Origin: Nocardia flavorosea NBRC 108225
GTDB lineage: Bacteria > Actinomycetota > Actinomycetes > Mycobacteriales > Mycobacteriaceae
Assembly: GCF_001613385.1 (NCBI RefSeq)
Contig: NZ_BDCG01000013.1
Coordinates: 124,001-188,000, forward strand
Length of the DNA: 64,000 bases
Reading direction: 5' to 3'
The notes under the pieces are model-generated. The model was not told the DNA's origin and ran no database searches. It was given only the letters and a program-made list of their open reading frames with translations. The position numbers were made by a program, and so were the translations under genes. Below, piece after piece: positions 27,060 to 36,522 of the stretch. How positions within the stretch are numbered: position 1 is the first letter of the stretch; every line of letters begins with the position of its first letter.

Positions 27060-27890
27060 TTACTGCGCAGCTGTGTTGCGGGCGAGTGTGGCCGCATCGA
27101 TCACCGAATCACTGAACGGAGGCCATACTTCACGCGACCAATCCCCGAAATTCTCGTCGCTCAACGCCACACAGGCGAGGTCGAGCTGCGGATCGACCCA
27201 GAGGAACGTACCCGACTGCCCGAAATGACCGTATGTCCGTGGCGAGTTCGCGGTACCGGTCCAATGCGGTGATTTACCGTCGCGGATTTCGAAACCCAGC
27301 CCCCAATCGTTGGGTCGCTGCGAACCGAATCCGGGCAGCACCCCGTTGCTACCGGGAAACTGGACGGTGATCGCGGCGGCATGGGTCTGCGCCGAAATCA
27401 ACCGCGGCTCGAGGAGTTCGGCGGCGAACCGCAGGAGGTCGGCCAGCGTGGAATGTGCCCCGTGCCCGGCCGAACCCGTCAATTCGGAGGCCTGCATGCC
27501 CAGCGGCTCGAACACGGCCTCGCGCAGATACTGCGGGAACGGGATACCGGTGTGCTCGGCGACGAAATCGGCCAGCAATTCGAAACCGGCACTGGAGTAG
27601 ATCCGCTTGGCGCCGGGCCGGGCGAGGATATCGGTGGTATCGAAGGCGACGCCGGAGGTGTGTGCCAGCAGATGGCGGACGGTCGAACCGGGCGGCCCGG
27701 CAGGCTGGTCGAGTTCGATCGCCCCTTCCTCCACCGCGATGAGCGCCGCATACGCCGCCAGGGGTTTGGTGACCGAGGCGAGGCGGAAGACCCGGTCGGC
27801 GTCACCGGCCGACCACTGGCCATCCCGGGTGACCACACCGGCCGCCGCATGCCGGACCGGCCATTGCTTGATCTGCTCGAGTGTGCGCAC
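27060..27890 (-). CDS. Serine hydrolase of the beta-lactamase/penicillin-binding fold
   Basis: 276 residues from the GTG at 27890. The SxxK motif is Ser39-Val-Thr-Lys42 (RLASVTKPLAAYA), the second motif is YSS in KRIYSSAGFELLADF, and the C-terminal block is TYGHFGQSGTFLWVDP with an HxG-type motif. This is the class C beta-lactamase-like/esterase family; most members are esterases or peptidases and few confer resistance. No signal peptide, so probably cytosolic. The in-frame extension to 28217 has no family features. Confidence 0.87.
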   Translation of the reverse strand: MRTLEQIKQWPVRHAAAGVVTRDGQWSAGDADRVFRLASVTKPLAAYAALIAVEEGAIELDQPAGPPGSTVRHLLAHTSGVAFDTTDILARPGAKRIYSSAGFELLADFVAEHTGIPFPQYLREAVFEPLGMQASELTGSAGHGAHSTLADLLRFAAELLEPRLISAQTHAAAITVQFPGSNGVLPGFGSQRPNDWGLGFEIRDGKSPHWTGTANSPRTYGHFGQSGTFLWVDPQLDLACVALSDENFGDWSREVWPPFSDSVIDAATLARNTAAQ

Positions 27891-28240
27891 ATCACCGAGG
27901 TTACGAGACCGTGCCGCCGACATCGAACTCACCCGAGCCCTCGTCGAGATGGACACCCCGCGCACCACGCGGTGCAGGGCGAGGCCCGGAGCACGTCCAG
28001 GACTTCGTAGGCGGATACCGGCAGGCTCGTGCAGGCGCCACTGCGGTTCCCCGACCGAACACGACCATGTGGAACAGGCCAGGCGACGATCGCCGGGCGG
28101 GCGACGAGGCCTCACCGCGAGAAGTTCGCGGCCAACTGCCCGGCGGCCGAACGCGGAGTCGACGCCGGTCGCGCCGATGGGCACCGGCACGGCCGGGCAC
28201 GATCGCATACTAAGCATCCATAGGCCGCCCGGACCCGAAT
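27891..28240. other. Intergenic, no gene
   Basis: 350 bases with only shadow frames; nothing recognisable apart from the terminator that follows. Confidence 0.4.
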
Positions 28241-28283
28241 CCGGGACTGCCGGGCGGGTACTCGACCGGCCCGGCAGTCCCGG
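28241..28283 (-). terminator. Terminator of the alcohol dehydrogenase gene
   Basis: Perfect 15-bp stem CCGGGACTGCCGGGC (28241-28255) / GCCCGGCAGTCCCGG (28269-28283), 48 bases past the dehydrogenase stop. Confidence 0.8.
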
Positions 28284-28330
28284 AAAACGCGATATCCGCG
28301 GAGGATCCGTCCGGTTACCCCGGCACCGGA

Positions 28331-29461
28331 TCAGCGATCGGCGTCGGTGTACTTGATGATGCCGCGAATGTTCTTGCCGTCCAGCATGTCCTTGTAGCCC
28401 TGGTTGATATCCTCCAGCGCGTAGCTGCGGGTGACCATATCGTCCAGGTTCAGCTGACCCGACTTGTACAGCGAGAGCAGCTTCGGAACATCCTGGCGGG
28501 CGTTGCCGCCGCCGAAGATGCAGCCCTTGACCGTCTTCTGCAGCATGCAGAGCAGGAAGTTGTTCATCTTCACGTCGAAGGCATCCATGCGGCCCATGGA
28601 GGTGACCACCAGGGTGCCGGCCTTCGCGGTGAGGATCAGGCCCTCTTCGATGTAGGAGCCTTCCATCTCACCCATGGTGAGGATGACCTTGTCCGCCATC
28701 CGGCCTTCGGTGACCTCCATCAGCGGTGCGATGGCCTCGGTCATGCTGGCGTAGGCGTGGGTGGCGCCGAACTTGATGGCCTGTTCCCGTTTCCACGGGT
28801 TCGGGTCGATGGCGACGACCTTGCGGGCCCCGGACAGCACCGCGCCCTGCAGCGCGCTCATCCCGACACCGCCGACACCGACGATGGCCGCGGTCTCCCC
28901 CGGCATGACGTTGGCGACGTGGGTGGAGGATCCGAAACCGGTGGGCACACCGCAGCCGACGAGGCAGGCGACCTCGAACGGGATCTCGGGGTCGATCTTG
29001 ACCACCGAGGTGTGGTGCACCGTCATGTACGGGGAGAAGGTCCCGAGCAGGCACATCGGGATGACGTCCTTGCCGCGGGCCTGGATGCGGTAGCTACCGT
29101 CGCTGACCGACTGCCCGGAGAGCAGACCCATACCCAGATCGCACAGGGCCATGTTCCCGGATACGCAGGCCGGGCAGCGTCCACAGGCCGGGATGAACGA
29201 CAGCACCACGTGATCGCCGACGGCGAGATCGGGTGGCGTGTTGGGGCCCAGTTTGGTGATGACGCCCGCGCCTTCGTGGCCGCCCATCGCCGGGAACGAC
29301 GGCATCGGGGTGGCACCGGTGACCATATGGTGGTCCGAATGGCACATACCGGCGGTTTCCATCCGGATCTGCACCTCGCCGCCACGGGGGTCGCCGAGTT
29401 CGATTTCCTCGACGGACCACGGCTCGTCGATCCCCCACAGGATCGCGCCCTTCGTCTTCAT
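28331..29461 (-). CDS. NDMA-dependent zinc alcohol dehydrogenase
   Basis: 376 residues, zinc medium-chain dehydrogenase of the group assayed with N,N-dimethyl-4-nitrosoaniline. Catalytic zinc ligands: Cys in AGMCHSDHHM, His-Glu in GGHEGAGV, Cys in VGCGVPTGFGS. The structural zinc lobe is CGRCPACVSGNMALC. Nucleotide motif GVGGVGMSALQGA. Such enzymes have tightly bound NAD and oxidise alcohols or aldehydes in lipid and steroid breakdown. A KstR-type operator lies 63 bases upstream, which supports a sterol or lipid role. Confidence 0.92.
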   Translation of the reverse strand: MKTKGAILWGIDEPWSVEEIELGDPRGGEVQIRMETAGMCHSDHHMVTGATPMPSFPAMGGHEGAGVITKLGPNTPPDLAVGDHVVLSFIPACGRCPACVSGNMALCDLGMGLLSGQSVSDGSYRIQARGKDVIPMCLLGTFSPYMTVHHTSVVKIDPEIPFEVACLVGCGVPTGFGSSTHVANVMPGETAAIVGVGGVGMSALQGAVLSGARKVVAIDPNPWKREQAIKFGATHAYASMTEAIAPLMEVTEGRMADKVILTMGEMEGSYIEEGLILTAKAGTLVVTSMGRMDAFDVKMNNFLLCMLQKTVKGCIFGGGNARQDVPKLLSLYKSGQLNLDDMVTRSYALEDINQGYKDMLDGKNIRGIIKYTDADR

Positions 29462-29523
29462 TCGTGTCCGACCTCTCGCATGCGCGGGCTTTCATGTGAC
29501 AGTCTCCACACTACGATACGAAC

Positions 29524-29537
29524 TGGAACACGTTCTA
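29524..29537 (-). promoter_or_regulatory. KstR-type operator
   Basis: TGGAACACGTTCTA fits the KstR consensus TnnAACnnGTTnnA at every fixed position. It lies upstream of the alcohol dehydrogenase; the same type of site is at 45931-45944. Confidence 0.6.
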
Positions 29538-29751
29538 GTGGGTTGGCAAAGAATTTCCGCGAACAATTGGTCGATCGACCACATGACCCCCGCCGAGGCG
29601 GCATACGCGGCGGAGACTACACCCGAATCGTCCGCTTCCACCGTCGATACGCCAGAGCCGACGGTCCGCACAGCACCGCGGCCGGAAACACGACGGCGAC
29701 CCCCGGACACAACCGGGAGCCGCCATCCATGCCTGAGAGTGAAACTTGTTC

Positions 29752-30816
29752 CTACTCCAGGAGGCTGCGCGCCCGCGCGAACAGCTCCAGGGTGTTCGCG
29801 TGCAGGAAATCACCGACCTTCTTGGGTGCCTTACCGGCGAAGGCGCGCGCGTAGGTGCCCTCCAGCACGATGCCGAGTTTGAAACAGGCCAGCACGGTGT
29901 ACCAGGTGACCGCGCTCAGGTCCCGGTCGGAGAATGTGCCGTAGTGCGCGATCATCTCCGCGCTCGACGGCAGTCCACCAGCCTCCCCCAGTTTGCCGAT
30001 GAGCGCGGCGCCGGACGTACCCGGTTCCGGCCGGGTGGCGATCTGCCAGCCGAGATCCAGCAGCGGATCACCGATGGTCGACATCTCCCAGTCCACCAGC
30101 GCCGCCACCTCGGGGCGTTCGTAGGAGAACATGATATTGGCGAGATGGCAGTCGCCGTGCAGGATGCCCGGCGTCCAGGTGGTGGGACGGTGGCGCTCGA
30201 GCCAGTCGGCCACGTCGTTCAGGCCGGGGATCTGCGGGCCGGGGTAACCCTCGTTGGCCGAGTACGAGTCGAGTTCGTGCATCCACCGGCCGACCTGCCG
30301 TTCCAGGAAGCCGTCCGGTTTGCCGTAGTCGGACAACCCGAGCGCCTGGTAATCGAGCGCGCCCAGGCGGGCGATGGCCTCCACAGCGGACAGCCCCATC
30401 GCGTGCCGGGCGGCCGGGTCGCCGGCGAATTCGGCCGGTAGTTCGGTCTGCGGGTTGTATCCCTCGATCGGCTCCATCAGATAGAACACCGCGCCCAGGA
30501 CCGATTCGTCGAGTTCGGCCGCGATCACCCGGGGCGCCCGCACATCGGTACCGGAAAGCGCGCCGAGCAGTCGCGCCTCCCGCCGGATGACCTCGTTGCT
30601 CTTGGGGCGCAGATGGGCCGGCCCGCGGCGCAGCACATAGTCGCGATCACCGCGGGTGAACCGCAGCATGATGTTCTGGGTGCCCCCACCCAGGGCCTTC
30701 ACCTCCCGGAACTCTCCACCGGTGAGCCCGCGCTCATCCATCCAGTTCCCGACCACGGTGAAGTCGACGTGTTCCCGATCCACGCCTACCGGCTGCGCAA
30801 CAGACATGTCCGACAT
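29752..30816 (-). CDS. Phosphotransferase-family protein (APH/ACAD10-like)
   Basis: 354 residues with the choline/aminoglycoside kinase fold. ATP-binding LGGGTQNIMLRF, Lys-equivalent in DYVLRRGP, the Brenner motif LHGDCHLANIMF with catalytic Asp, and DWEMSTIGDPLLDLGW with the metal-binding Asp. This subgroup (fused to acyl-CoA dehydrogenase in human ACAD10) is common in actinobacterial lipid-catabolism regions; it may phosphorylate hydroxy-acyl-CoA. Start at 30816, with an alternative at 30807. Upstream of the dehydrogenase in the same direction but with a 290-base gap that has its own operator. Confidence 0.85.
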   Translation of the reverse strand: MSDMSVAQPVGVDREHVDFTVVGNWMDERGLTGGEFREVKALGGGTQNIMLRFTRGDRDYVLRRGPAHLRPKSNEVIRREARLLGALSGTDVRAPRVIAAELDESVLGAVFYLMEPIEGYNPQTELPAEFAGDPAARHAMGLSAVEAIARLGALDYQALGLSDYGKPDGFLERQVGRWMHELDSYSANEGYPGPQIPGLNDVADWLERHRPTTWTPGILHGDCHLANIMFSYERPEVAALVDWEMSTIGDPLLDLGWQIATRPEPGTSGAALIGKLGEAGGLPSSAEMIAHYGTFSDRDLSAVTWYTVLACFKLGIVLEGTYARAFAGKAPKKVGDFLHANTLELFARARSLLE

Positions 30817-30894
30817 TGTGCCCCACCTCGCCCGCACAACTGCAGGCAACCGACAACAGTTCGGGACACCCGCCCGGCGTAGATTCGGACCACC

Positions 30895-32430
30895 ATGCCC
30901 GATCCCGTGACCGTCCAGCACCGGGTGCTCGAACGCGCCGTCGACACCGAGGCGGCGTTCCTGCGCCTCTACGGCGGCTCGGCCACCGCTTTCTGGCTGG
31001 ACAGCGAACACGTGGAACCAGGCCTGGACCGGTTCTCGTTCCTCGGCGACGCCACTGGACCACTGGCCGAAGTGGTGCGGTACCGGGTCGGCAGCGGGTT
31101 CGTCACCGTCACCGGGCCCGGCGGCCGGGTCCGGCGCGAACCGGGCACCGTCCTGGACTACCTGGCCGCTACGCTGCGCCGCCGGTTCTTGCCGCTGCCC
31201 GCGCACCTGCCGTTCGATTTTGCCGGGGGCTACGTCGGTTACCTGGGCTACGAGGTCAAAGCCGATTGCGGCGGCACGGCCGTACACCGCGCCCCCTCTC
31301 CCGATGCCCAGTGGATCTTCGCGGACCGGCTGGTTGTCGTCGATCATCTCGCCGGCCGGACTCATCTGGTGGCACTCACGGGCCTTGGACACGCGGCACG
31401 GCAAGCTTCCGAGAGCTGGCTGGGCAGTACGGCCGCGGCGCTGGAGCAGTTGCCCACATGGACCAATCCCGAACCCCTCGAGCCCGCCGTTGCCGGGATC
31501 GGCGACCACGGTGCCCACCCCATAGACTCCGTAGCCGACTCCGATACTGCCGGATCCGCGGCCGAAGATCTCCTCGTCCGCGGCCGCGGGCAGTACCTGC
31601 GGGATATCGCCGCCTGCCAGGCCGCGCTGCGGGCCGGGGAATCATACGAGGTCACCCTGACCGACCAGCTCGACCTGCCCGCCACGGCCGGCGGTCTCGA
31701 CACCTATCGGCTCCTGCGCCGCGCCAACCCCGCACCGTATTCTGCCTACCTGCGATTCGACGATCTGGAAATCGCATGCTCCTCCCCCGAGCGTTTCCTC
31801 AAGGTCGACCGCACCCGCACGGTCGAGACGAAACCGATCAAGGGCACCGCCCGCCGCGATCCCGACCCGGCCGTGGACGAAAGGCTGCGTCACGCCCTCA
31901 CCGAGGATCCGAAAACCCGCGCGGAGAACGTGATGATCGTCGATCTACTGCGCAACGACCTGGGCCGGGTCTGCGAGATCGGCAGCGTCAGGGTGCGGGA
32001 CCTGCTGGTCACCGAAACCTATTCGACTCTGCACCAACTGGTTTCGACGGTACGCGGAAAACTGCGCGCCGATCTTCATGTCATCGATTGCCTGCGCGCG
32101 TGTTTCCCCGGAGGTTCGATGACCGGCGCGCCGAAGATCCGCACCATGGAGATCATCGACGGTCTGGAAACCCGTGCACGCGGGATCTATTCGGGCACCA
32201 TCGGGTTCCTGGGGCTGGGCGGGACCGCCGATCTGAATATCGTTATCCGCACTGCCGTCCGCCACGGCGGCAGCTGGCAGATCGGTGCGGGCGGAGCGAT
32301 CGTCCTGGACTCGGTCGCCGCCGACGAATACGACGAGATGCTGCTCAAAGCCCGGGCGGTGTACCGGGCCGTATCCGCGGTCGAAACCGGGCGGCACCGG
32401 CCGTCGCGCGACCTCCCGGCGAGTATCTGA
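30895..32430 (+). CDS. pabB: Aminodeoxychorismate synthase component I
   Basis: 511 residues. Chorismate-binding family: N-terminal half with RFSFLGDATGP, C-terminal catalytic half with KPIKGTARRDPDP, where the Lys distinguishes aminodeoxychorismate synthase (PIKGT) from anthranilate synthase (PIAGT). RAENVMIVDLLRNDLGRVC and CFPGGSMTGAPKIRTMEII are also typical. It supplies 4-amino-4-deoxychorismate for folate and works with a PabA glutaminase not seen here. Divergent from the phosphotransferase gene. Confidence 0.92.
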   Translation: MPDPVTVQHRVLERAVDTEAAFLRLYGGSATAFWLDSEHVEPGLDRFSFLGDATGPLAEVVRYRVGSGFVTVTGPGGRVRREPGTVLDYLAATLRRRFLPLPAHLPFDFAGGYVGYLGYEVKADCGGTAVHRAPSPDAQWIFADRLVVVDHLAGRTHLVALTGLGHAARQASESWLGSTAAALEQLPTWTNPEPLEPAVAGIGDHGAHPIDSVADSDTAGSAAEDLLVRGRGQYLRDIAACQAALRAGESYEVTLTDQLDLPATAGGLDTYRLLRRANPAPYSAYLRFDDLEIACSSPERFLKVDRTRTVETKPIKGTARRDPDPAVDERLRHALTEDPKTRAENVMIVDLLRNDLGRVCEIGSVRVRDLLVTETYSTLHQLVSTVRGKLRADLHVIDCLRACFPGGSMTGAPKIRTMEIIDGLETRARGIYSGTIGFLGLGGTADLNIVIRTAVRHGGSWQIGAGGAIVLDSVAADEYDEMLLKARAVYRAVSAVETGRHRPSRDLPASI

Positions 32431-32496
32431 GGAATCCCGCGGCCGGGTCCGGAAGAACACCCGGCTCGATCGCGCGAACAGCGCAACAATGGAGCG

Positions 32497-32880
32497 ATGG
32501 CACAGCTCTGGGTGAAAACGCATGGTGGGGACTGGCTTCGGGCCGATCAGATCATCGAAATCGGTGTCGAAACGGTGCGCGCACCGAACGACAGTCCGGG
32601 CGCGACGGAAGTCATCGCCCGGCTCGCGGTGGCCACCGGTAGCGGGAACTGGGACTATGACCGGGGCAACGGCACCGTCGGGCCGAGCTCCCGGGTGCTG
32701 GGCCGCTATCCGGACGGAGAGGCCGCACAGCGGGTCGCGGATCGGCTGGTGCTGACCCTGCTCAGCGCCGAACGCAACGCACAGATCACCTTCGAAGACG
32801 ATGATGTGCTGGTCCGGCCGGTACACGATCGCACCACATTCGACACCCCCTACAACGGCCGGGCTCTCGACCGCCGCTGA
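32497..32880 (+). CDS. Hypothetical protein (127 aa)
   Basis: Small cytosolic protein starting MAQLWVKTHGGDWLRADQII; the pattern ARLAVATGSGNWDYDRGNG looks like a beta-rich fold with a C-terminal helix (AAQRVADRLVLTLLSAERNA). No motif recognised. Convergent with the next gene (15-base gap). Confidence 0.7.
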   Translation: MAQLWVKTHGGDWLRADQIIEIGVETVRAPNDSPGATEVIARLAVATGSGNWDYDRGNGTVGPSSRVLGRYPDGEAAQRVADRLVLTLLSAERNAQITFEDDDVLVRPVHDRTTFDTPYNGRALDRR

Positions 32881-32895
32881 CGTACCGGCCGCCGA

Positions 32896-33396
32896 TCAGG
32901 ATTTCCGTCGCGGCCGCTTCCGCGGCGTTTCGGGTTCTGGCTCGGGTTCCGGAGGCGCGCCGAGACCGGCCATCCGGCCGATACGGCCGGCCCCGGGCAA
33001 CCGTGACAGTGCGCCGAACAGATCCTCGCCCAGCGCGATCAACGCCTCGAGCCGTGGCAGCAGCCGGTCGTAGGCCGCGAAGGCGGGGTCGGCGAGGGCG
33101 AGCGTGCGGTCGAGCCGGTCGACCGTGGCATTGAGACGGTCTATGGCGCTGGACAAGTTGTCCAGCAGATCGGGGAGTTGCGCAGCCAGTTGCGCCGAGG
33201 CCGGCGGTAACCGCACCGCCGTATCGAACGCCTGACCGGCGGTGAGCTGCGCGGCCTCCAGGGCCTGCCCGGCCGCGGACTGGGCCGCATCGACCGCCGA
33301 CTGCGCGGCGGCCAGCACATCGGCGGGTGAGGGCACCCGGCGCGCTCCCGGCCGGTTCGCCGCCTTCCCGCTCCCCGGCTGTCCCGGATCGGCCAT
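32896..33396 (-). CDS. Hypothetical Ala-rich helical protein
   Basis: 166 residues. A long amphipathic, coiled-coil-like region (AAQSAVDAAQSAAGQALEAA, LPDLLDNLSSAIDRLNATVD, RLDRTLALADPAFAAYDRLL) ends in a Pro/Glu stretch and a basic tail (RKRPRRKS). It resembles apolipoprotein-like or phasin-like helical proteins, but I do not assign a function. The ATG at 33396 is chosen; the frame beyond it runs through the divergent TerD promoter. Confidence 0.65.
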   Translation of the reverse strand: MADPGQPGSGKAANRPGARRVPSPADVLAAAQSAVDAAQSAAGQALEAAQLTAGQAFDTAVRLPPASAQLAAQLPDLLDNLSSAIDRLNATVDRLDRTLALADPAFAAYDRLLPRLEALIALGEDLFGALSRLPGAGRIGRMAGLGAPPEPEPEPETPRKRPRRKS

Positions 33397-33484
33397 GCGA
33401 CAACTCTGCCGCATCCACCCCGGACAATGCCATGACCTGCGCGCCTGCGGGCGTGTCGGCACCACATGGCATAGTGCGACGACG

Positions 33485-35800
33485 ATGGAACTCAGCAAGG
33501 GCGCCAATACGCCGATACCGACATCTCTTCTGGCCGTGGTGATTTCCTGGCGGTCCGAGCATATGGTGGACGCCCACGCCCTGCTGCTGAACAGCGACGG
33601 AACGGTCCGCGACGACAAAGACCTGGTCTTCTACAACGCGCCCCGGCACATGTCCCAGGCGGTCACGCTCGACCAGGACCCCGCCCCCGGGACCGCCCGG
33701 CTCAGTGTGTCGCTGCCGCGTACCGAGGCCGATGTGGATCGCATCGTGGTGTCGGGGTCGCTGGAGGACACCGAATTCACTCAGATCGAGGATCTGCGTG
33801 TCACGGTGTACGCGGTGGACGGGCCGGTCGCCGAATTCGCCGTCACCGCTTCGGAAGCGGTGACGGCCATGATGTTCGGGGAGTTCTACCGCCGCGACGG
33901 AGGGTGGCGGTTCCGCGCGGTCGGCCAGGGCTGGGCCACGGGAATGGAAGGCCTGGTGACCGAATTCGGTATCCAGGTCGACGACCCTTCCGTACCGGAC
34001 CCGAACAGCGCACTGCCCGCGTCCCGGAGTGGCCGGCCCGCCGGGACGGCACCGGCAGGCAGGTCCACCGGCCGCACGCCCGGTACCGAGCGTGCGAACG
34101 ACCCGACCGGAGATTCGGGCACTGCGGTGCTCACCAGGGCGCACAGCTCCCCGGACGACACACCGCGCCACGGCGACCGCATACTGTCCGGCCGGCCCAG
34201 CGCGTCCGAGGAGTCCGCACGCGAAGCGCCGAGCACTCAGCGATCGGCCTCCGGCGCCGCCGGACAAGGACACCGACCGGCCGCGACCCGGGAGCACCCG
34301 GCGCCTTCCGCAGCCCGCTCGGCACTCGACAACACGCCACCACCTCGGAGTGACCACCGGCCACGGGCCGGCGCACGGAACGACGGACCGGACACGACGG
34401 AGATCCCTCCGGCACCACGCACCGTGGAACCTCCGCGCTGCGCCGCGCCGGCCACCGGAGACGCCCGGCGGGATCGGCCGAGCGCCACGGCCCGCGGCGC
34501 TGGATCGGTCACAGCGGACCGGGAAGGCCCCGGAACGCACAGTGCCGGGCCCCGCTCGGTCGCGGAGGCTCATCCGGGTAATGCGCATTATCGGCTCGAC
34601 GAGCGGACAGGTTCCGGCACCGCGGCCACCGCACCGTGGGACCGCTTCGAGGCCGCGCAGTCCGCGCGCCGGACACCGGGAACCGTCACCCTGCGCCGGC
34701 TCACCGTGGCGGAACCCATCCCCGTCGAGCCGCCGCCCGGTTCGGGGCGCGCCGACTGGTATCGCGACCCCACCGAGCCGACCGTGCTGCGCTGGTGGGA
34801 CGGCGAGCAGTGGACCGCCGACACCCGGCCGGCGGCCCGGCCCCATCCGCACGACTGCACGCGCTGCGGCGCCCGGCGCCGCCGCCGGGTCTTCGGCGGG
34901 CACCACCCGTGTGCCACGTGCGCGGCGGAGACCGAGGAGTTCCTGATCCACTGGCATACCCGGGCCACACGGGTACTGGCCGCCTCGGGGCCCCGCGGCG
35001 CGGAATGGGACGCGCTGTGGGCGTCGCTGCGCTATCAGCGGATCGACGAATCCGCCGCCCGGGACGCACTGGAACCGGCGGCACTCCAGTATGTGGAACG
35101 GCGGGTCGCGTTCGCCTTCGCCGACGGCCAGATCTCGGCCGACGAATACGACGATGTCGAGCACGCCATCACCGAACTGTCTCTGGCAGGCCGGCTGATC
35201 GACGATCTACGTGCACGTATGGGCCGCGGCCGGGCGCTGTCCCGGCTACGCGAAGGTGATCTGCCCACCGTCCGCACCCCGGACCTGCACCTGGACGCCG
35301 AGGAACTGGTCTACCTGGATATCGGCGCGACCCATATCCGGGAACTGGCCCGCGGGCCGAAGCACACCGACGGCCGGTTGATCGTCAGCACCAAGAAACT
35401 ACGGTTCGTCGGGCCCGGAACCGGTGTGGAGATCCCGTGGTCGCGGATCGTGTCGGTGGCGGCCGAACTCGATACGGTCGTCGTCGCGGCCACCTCGGCC
35501 CGGGGCGGGGCGAGTTTCGCGGTGGCCGATCCGGAGTACCTCGCGGCCGCTCTGGAAGGCGCGCTGCGCATCGCCAAACGGCTCGTACTGGCCCCGGGGC
35601 AGCGTGATTCGCGCAGTATCCCGCAGGAGGTCAAGGCCGAGGTGTGGCAGCGCGACGGCGGAAAGTGCGTGGAATGCGGGGAAAGCCACTACCTCGAATT
35701 CGACCACATCATCCCGCTCAGCCGCGGCGGCGCCACCAGCGCCTCGAATCTCCAGATCCTGTGCCGCGGCTGCAATCGGGCGAAAGGTGCGAATATCTGA
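33485..35800 (+). CDS. TerD-DUF2510-zinc ribbon-PH-like-HNH endonuclease fusion
   Basis: 771 residues. Residues 1-165: TerD fold (MELSKGANTPIP, DLVFYNAP, acidic Ca-type loop around 93-105). 166-420: disordered Pro/Arg/Ser/Thr linker. 423-449: DUF2510 (DWYRDPTEPTVLRWWDG). 458-479: zinc ribbon C458xxC461/C476xxC479. 500-580: helical TerB-like segment (FAFADGQISADEYDDVEHAI). 605-700: PH-like beta domain (GRLIVSTKKLRFVG, IPWSRIVSVAAELDTVVVAA). 715-771: HNH nuclease with C728xxC731, D740-H741, N755, C760xxC763 and N764. TerD proteins act in tellurite/stress and phage-related responses; the fused nuclease suggests DNA targeting. The ATG at 33485 is the usual TerD start. Confidence 0.88.
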   Translation: MELSKGANTPIPTSLLAVVISWRSEHMVDAHALLLNSDGTVRDDKDLVFYNAPRHMSQAVTLDQDPAPGTARLSVSLPRTEADVDRIVVSGSLEDTEFTQIEDLRVTVYAVDGPVAEFAVTASEAVTAMMFGEFYRRDGGWRFRAVGQGWATGMEGLVTEFGIQVDDPSVPDPNSALPASRSGRPAGTAPAGRSTGRTPGTERANDPTGDSGTAVLTRAHSSPDDTPRHGDRILSGRPSASEESAREAPSTQRSASGAAGQGHRPAATREHPAPSAARSALDNTPPPRSDHRPRAGARNDGPDTTEIPPAPRTVEPPRCAAPATGDARRDRPSATARGAGSVTADREGPGTHSAGPRSVAEAHPGNAHYRLDERTGSGTAATAPWDRFEAAQSARRTPGTVTLRRLTVAEPIPVEPPPGSGRADWYRDPTEPTVLRWWDGEQWTADTRPAARPHPHDCTRCGARRRRRVFGGHHPCATCAAETEEFLIHWHTRATRVLAASGPRGAEWDALWASLRYQRIDESAARDALEPAALQYVERRVAFAFADGQISADEYDDVEHAITELSLAGRLIDDLRARMGRGRALSRLREGDLPTVRTPDLHLDAEELVYLDIGATHIRELARGPKHTDGRLIVSTKKLRFVGPGTGVEIPWSRIVSVAAELDTVVVAATSARGGASFAVADPEYLAAALEGALRIAKRLVLAPGQRDSRSIPQEVKAEVWQRDGGKCVECGESHYLEFDHIIPLSRGGATSASNLQILCRGCNRAKGANI

Positions 35801-35825
35801 GCGTCGCACCGGGTCGCACGAGGTC

Positions 35826-36332
35826 TCAGCTCTGGCCGGTCAGCGCCCGGACACGGTCGGTACGCCGGCGGACGTAGCGGGCGAACAAGCGGACGAACGG
35901 GCTGCTGTCGGCGGGCGCGGGACGGACCCGGGTGTTGTGGAAGGCTGCGATCTTCCATTCGCCGCCGTCGCGGTGCAGCACCCAGGTGTTGCGTGACAAC
36001 CGGCCCCGCGGAATCCCGGCCTGCCAGGCGAACACCACCGATCCGGTCATATGCGCAACGGCCACCTCCTCGGTGAGGAAGCGGACCGATTCGATCTCCC
36101 CCTCTATGCGGGTGCCGTACAGCGGCCCCTCGAACAGTCCGGCGTGTAGCGCGCGATTCGCCTCGCGCCCGTGCAGGTGGGTGCCGTCGAAAGCCACATA
36201 GTCGCTGTCGGCGGCGAATTCCGCGGCATAGGCCACCGCATCGTTATCGGCCCACGCCATTGTGGCTCGGCTCAGCACTTCCCGGACCTGCTGTTCCGCC
36301 TCGGTCCTGGTATCCATATCTTGCTCGGTCAT
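35826..36332 (-). CDS. SnoaL/SgcJ-like protein
   Basis: 168 residues, NTF2-like fold (SgcJ/EcaC family): VLSRATMAWADNDAVAYAAE, FAADSDYVAFDGTHLHGREA and the C-terminal LSRNTWVLHRDGGEWKIAAF with HNTR. Such proteins bind small ligands or act as hydratases, isomerases or oxygenases; the catalytic role is not predictable. The ATG at 36332 is preferred over those at 36341 and 36347, all in frame. Convergent with the TerD fusion (25 bases). Confidence 0.8.
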   Translation of the reverse strand: MTEQDMDTRTEAEQQVREVLSRATMAWADNDAVAYAAEFAADSDYVAFDGTHLHGREANRALHAGLFEGPLYGTRIEGEIESVRFLTEEVAVAHMTGSVVFAWQAGIPRGRLSRNTWVLHRDGGEWKIAAFHNTRVRPAPADSSPFVRLFARYVRRRTDRVRALTGQS

Positions 36333-36522
36333 CGTCCACATCCCCATTCGTCGGATCCGATAGTCCGATGCTGCGCCGAGGGTCCGCGCTGCGGTATCGG
36401 GGAATACCCGGAATCGACCAGGAGATTCGCCCGGAGCTGCCCCGTCCAGCGGTGTGATATGCGCGCACCGGACTGCTCCCTCCGGCCCGCGGCGCCCACA
36501 GGATCCGCGATAGTCTCGGGCA

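Noticed and set aside
27891..28217. N-terminal extension of the serine hydrolase (109 residues)
   Set aside because: Arg/Pro-rich, no signal peptide and no family similarity before residue 110.
30817..31518. N-terminal extension of the phosphotransferase
   Set aside because: It overlaps pabB antisense; the family N-terminus begins at the ATG at 30816 or 30807.
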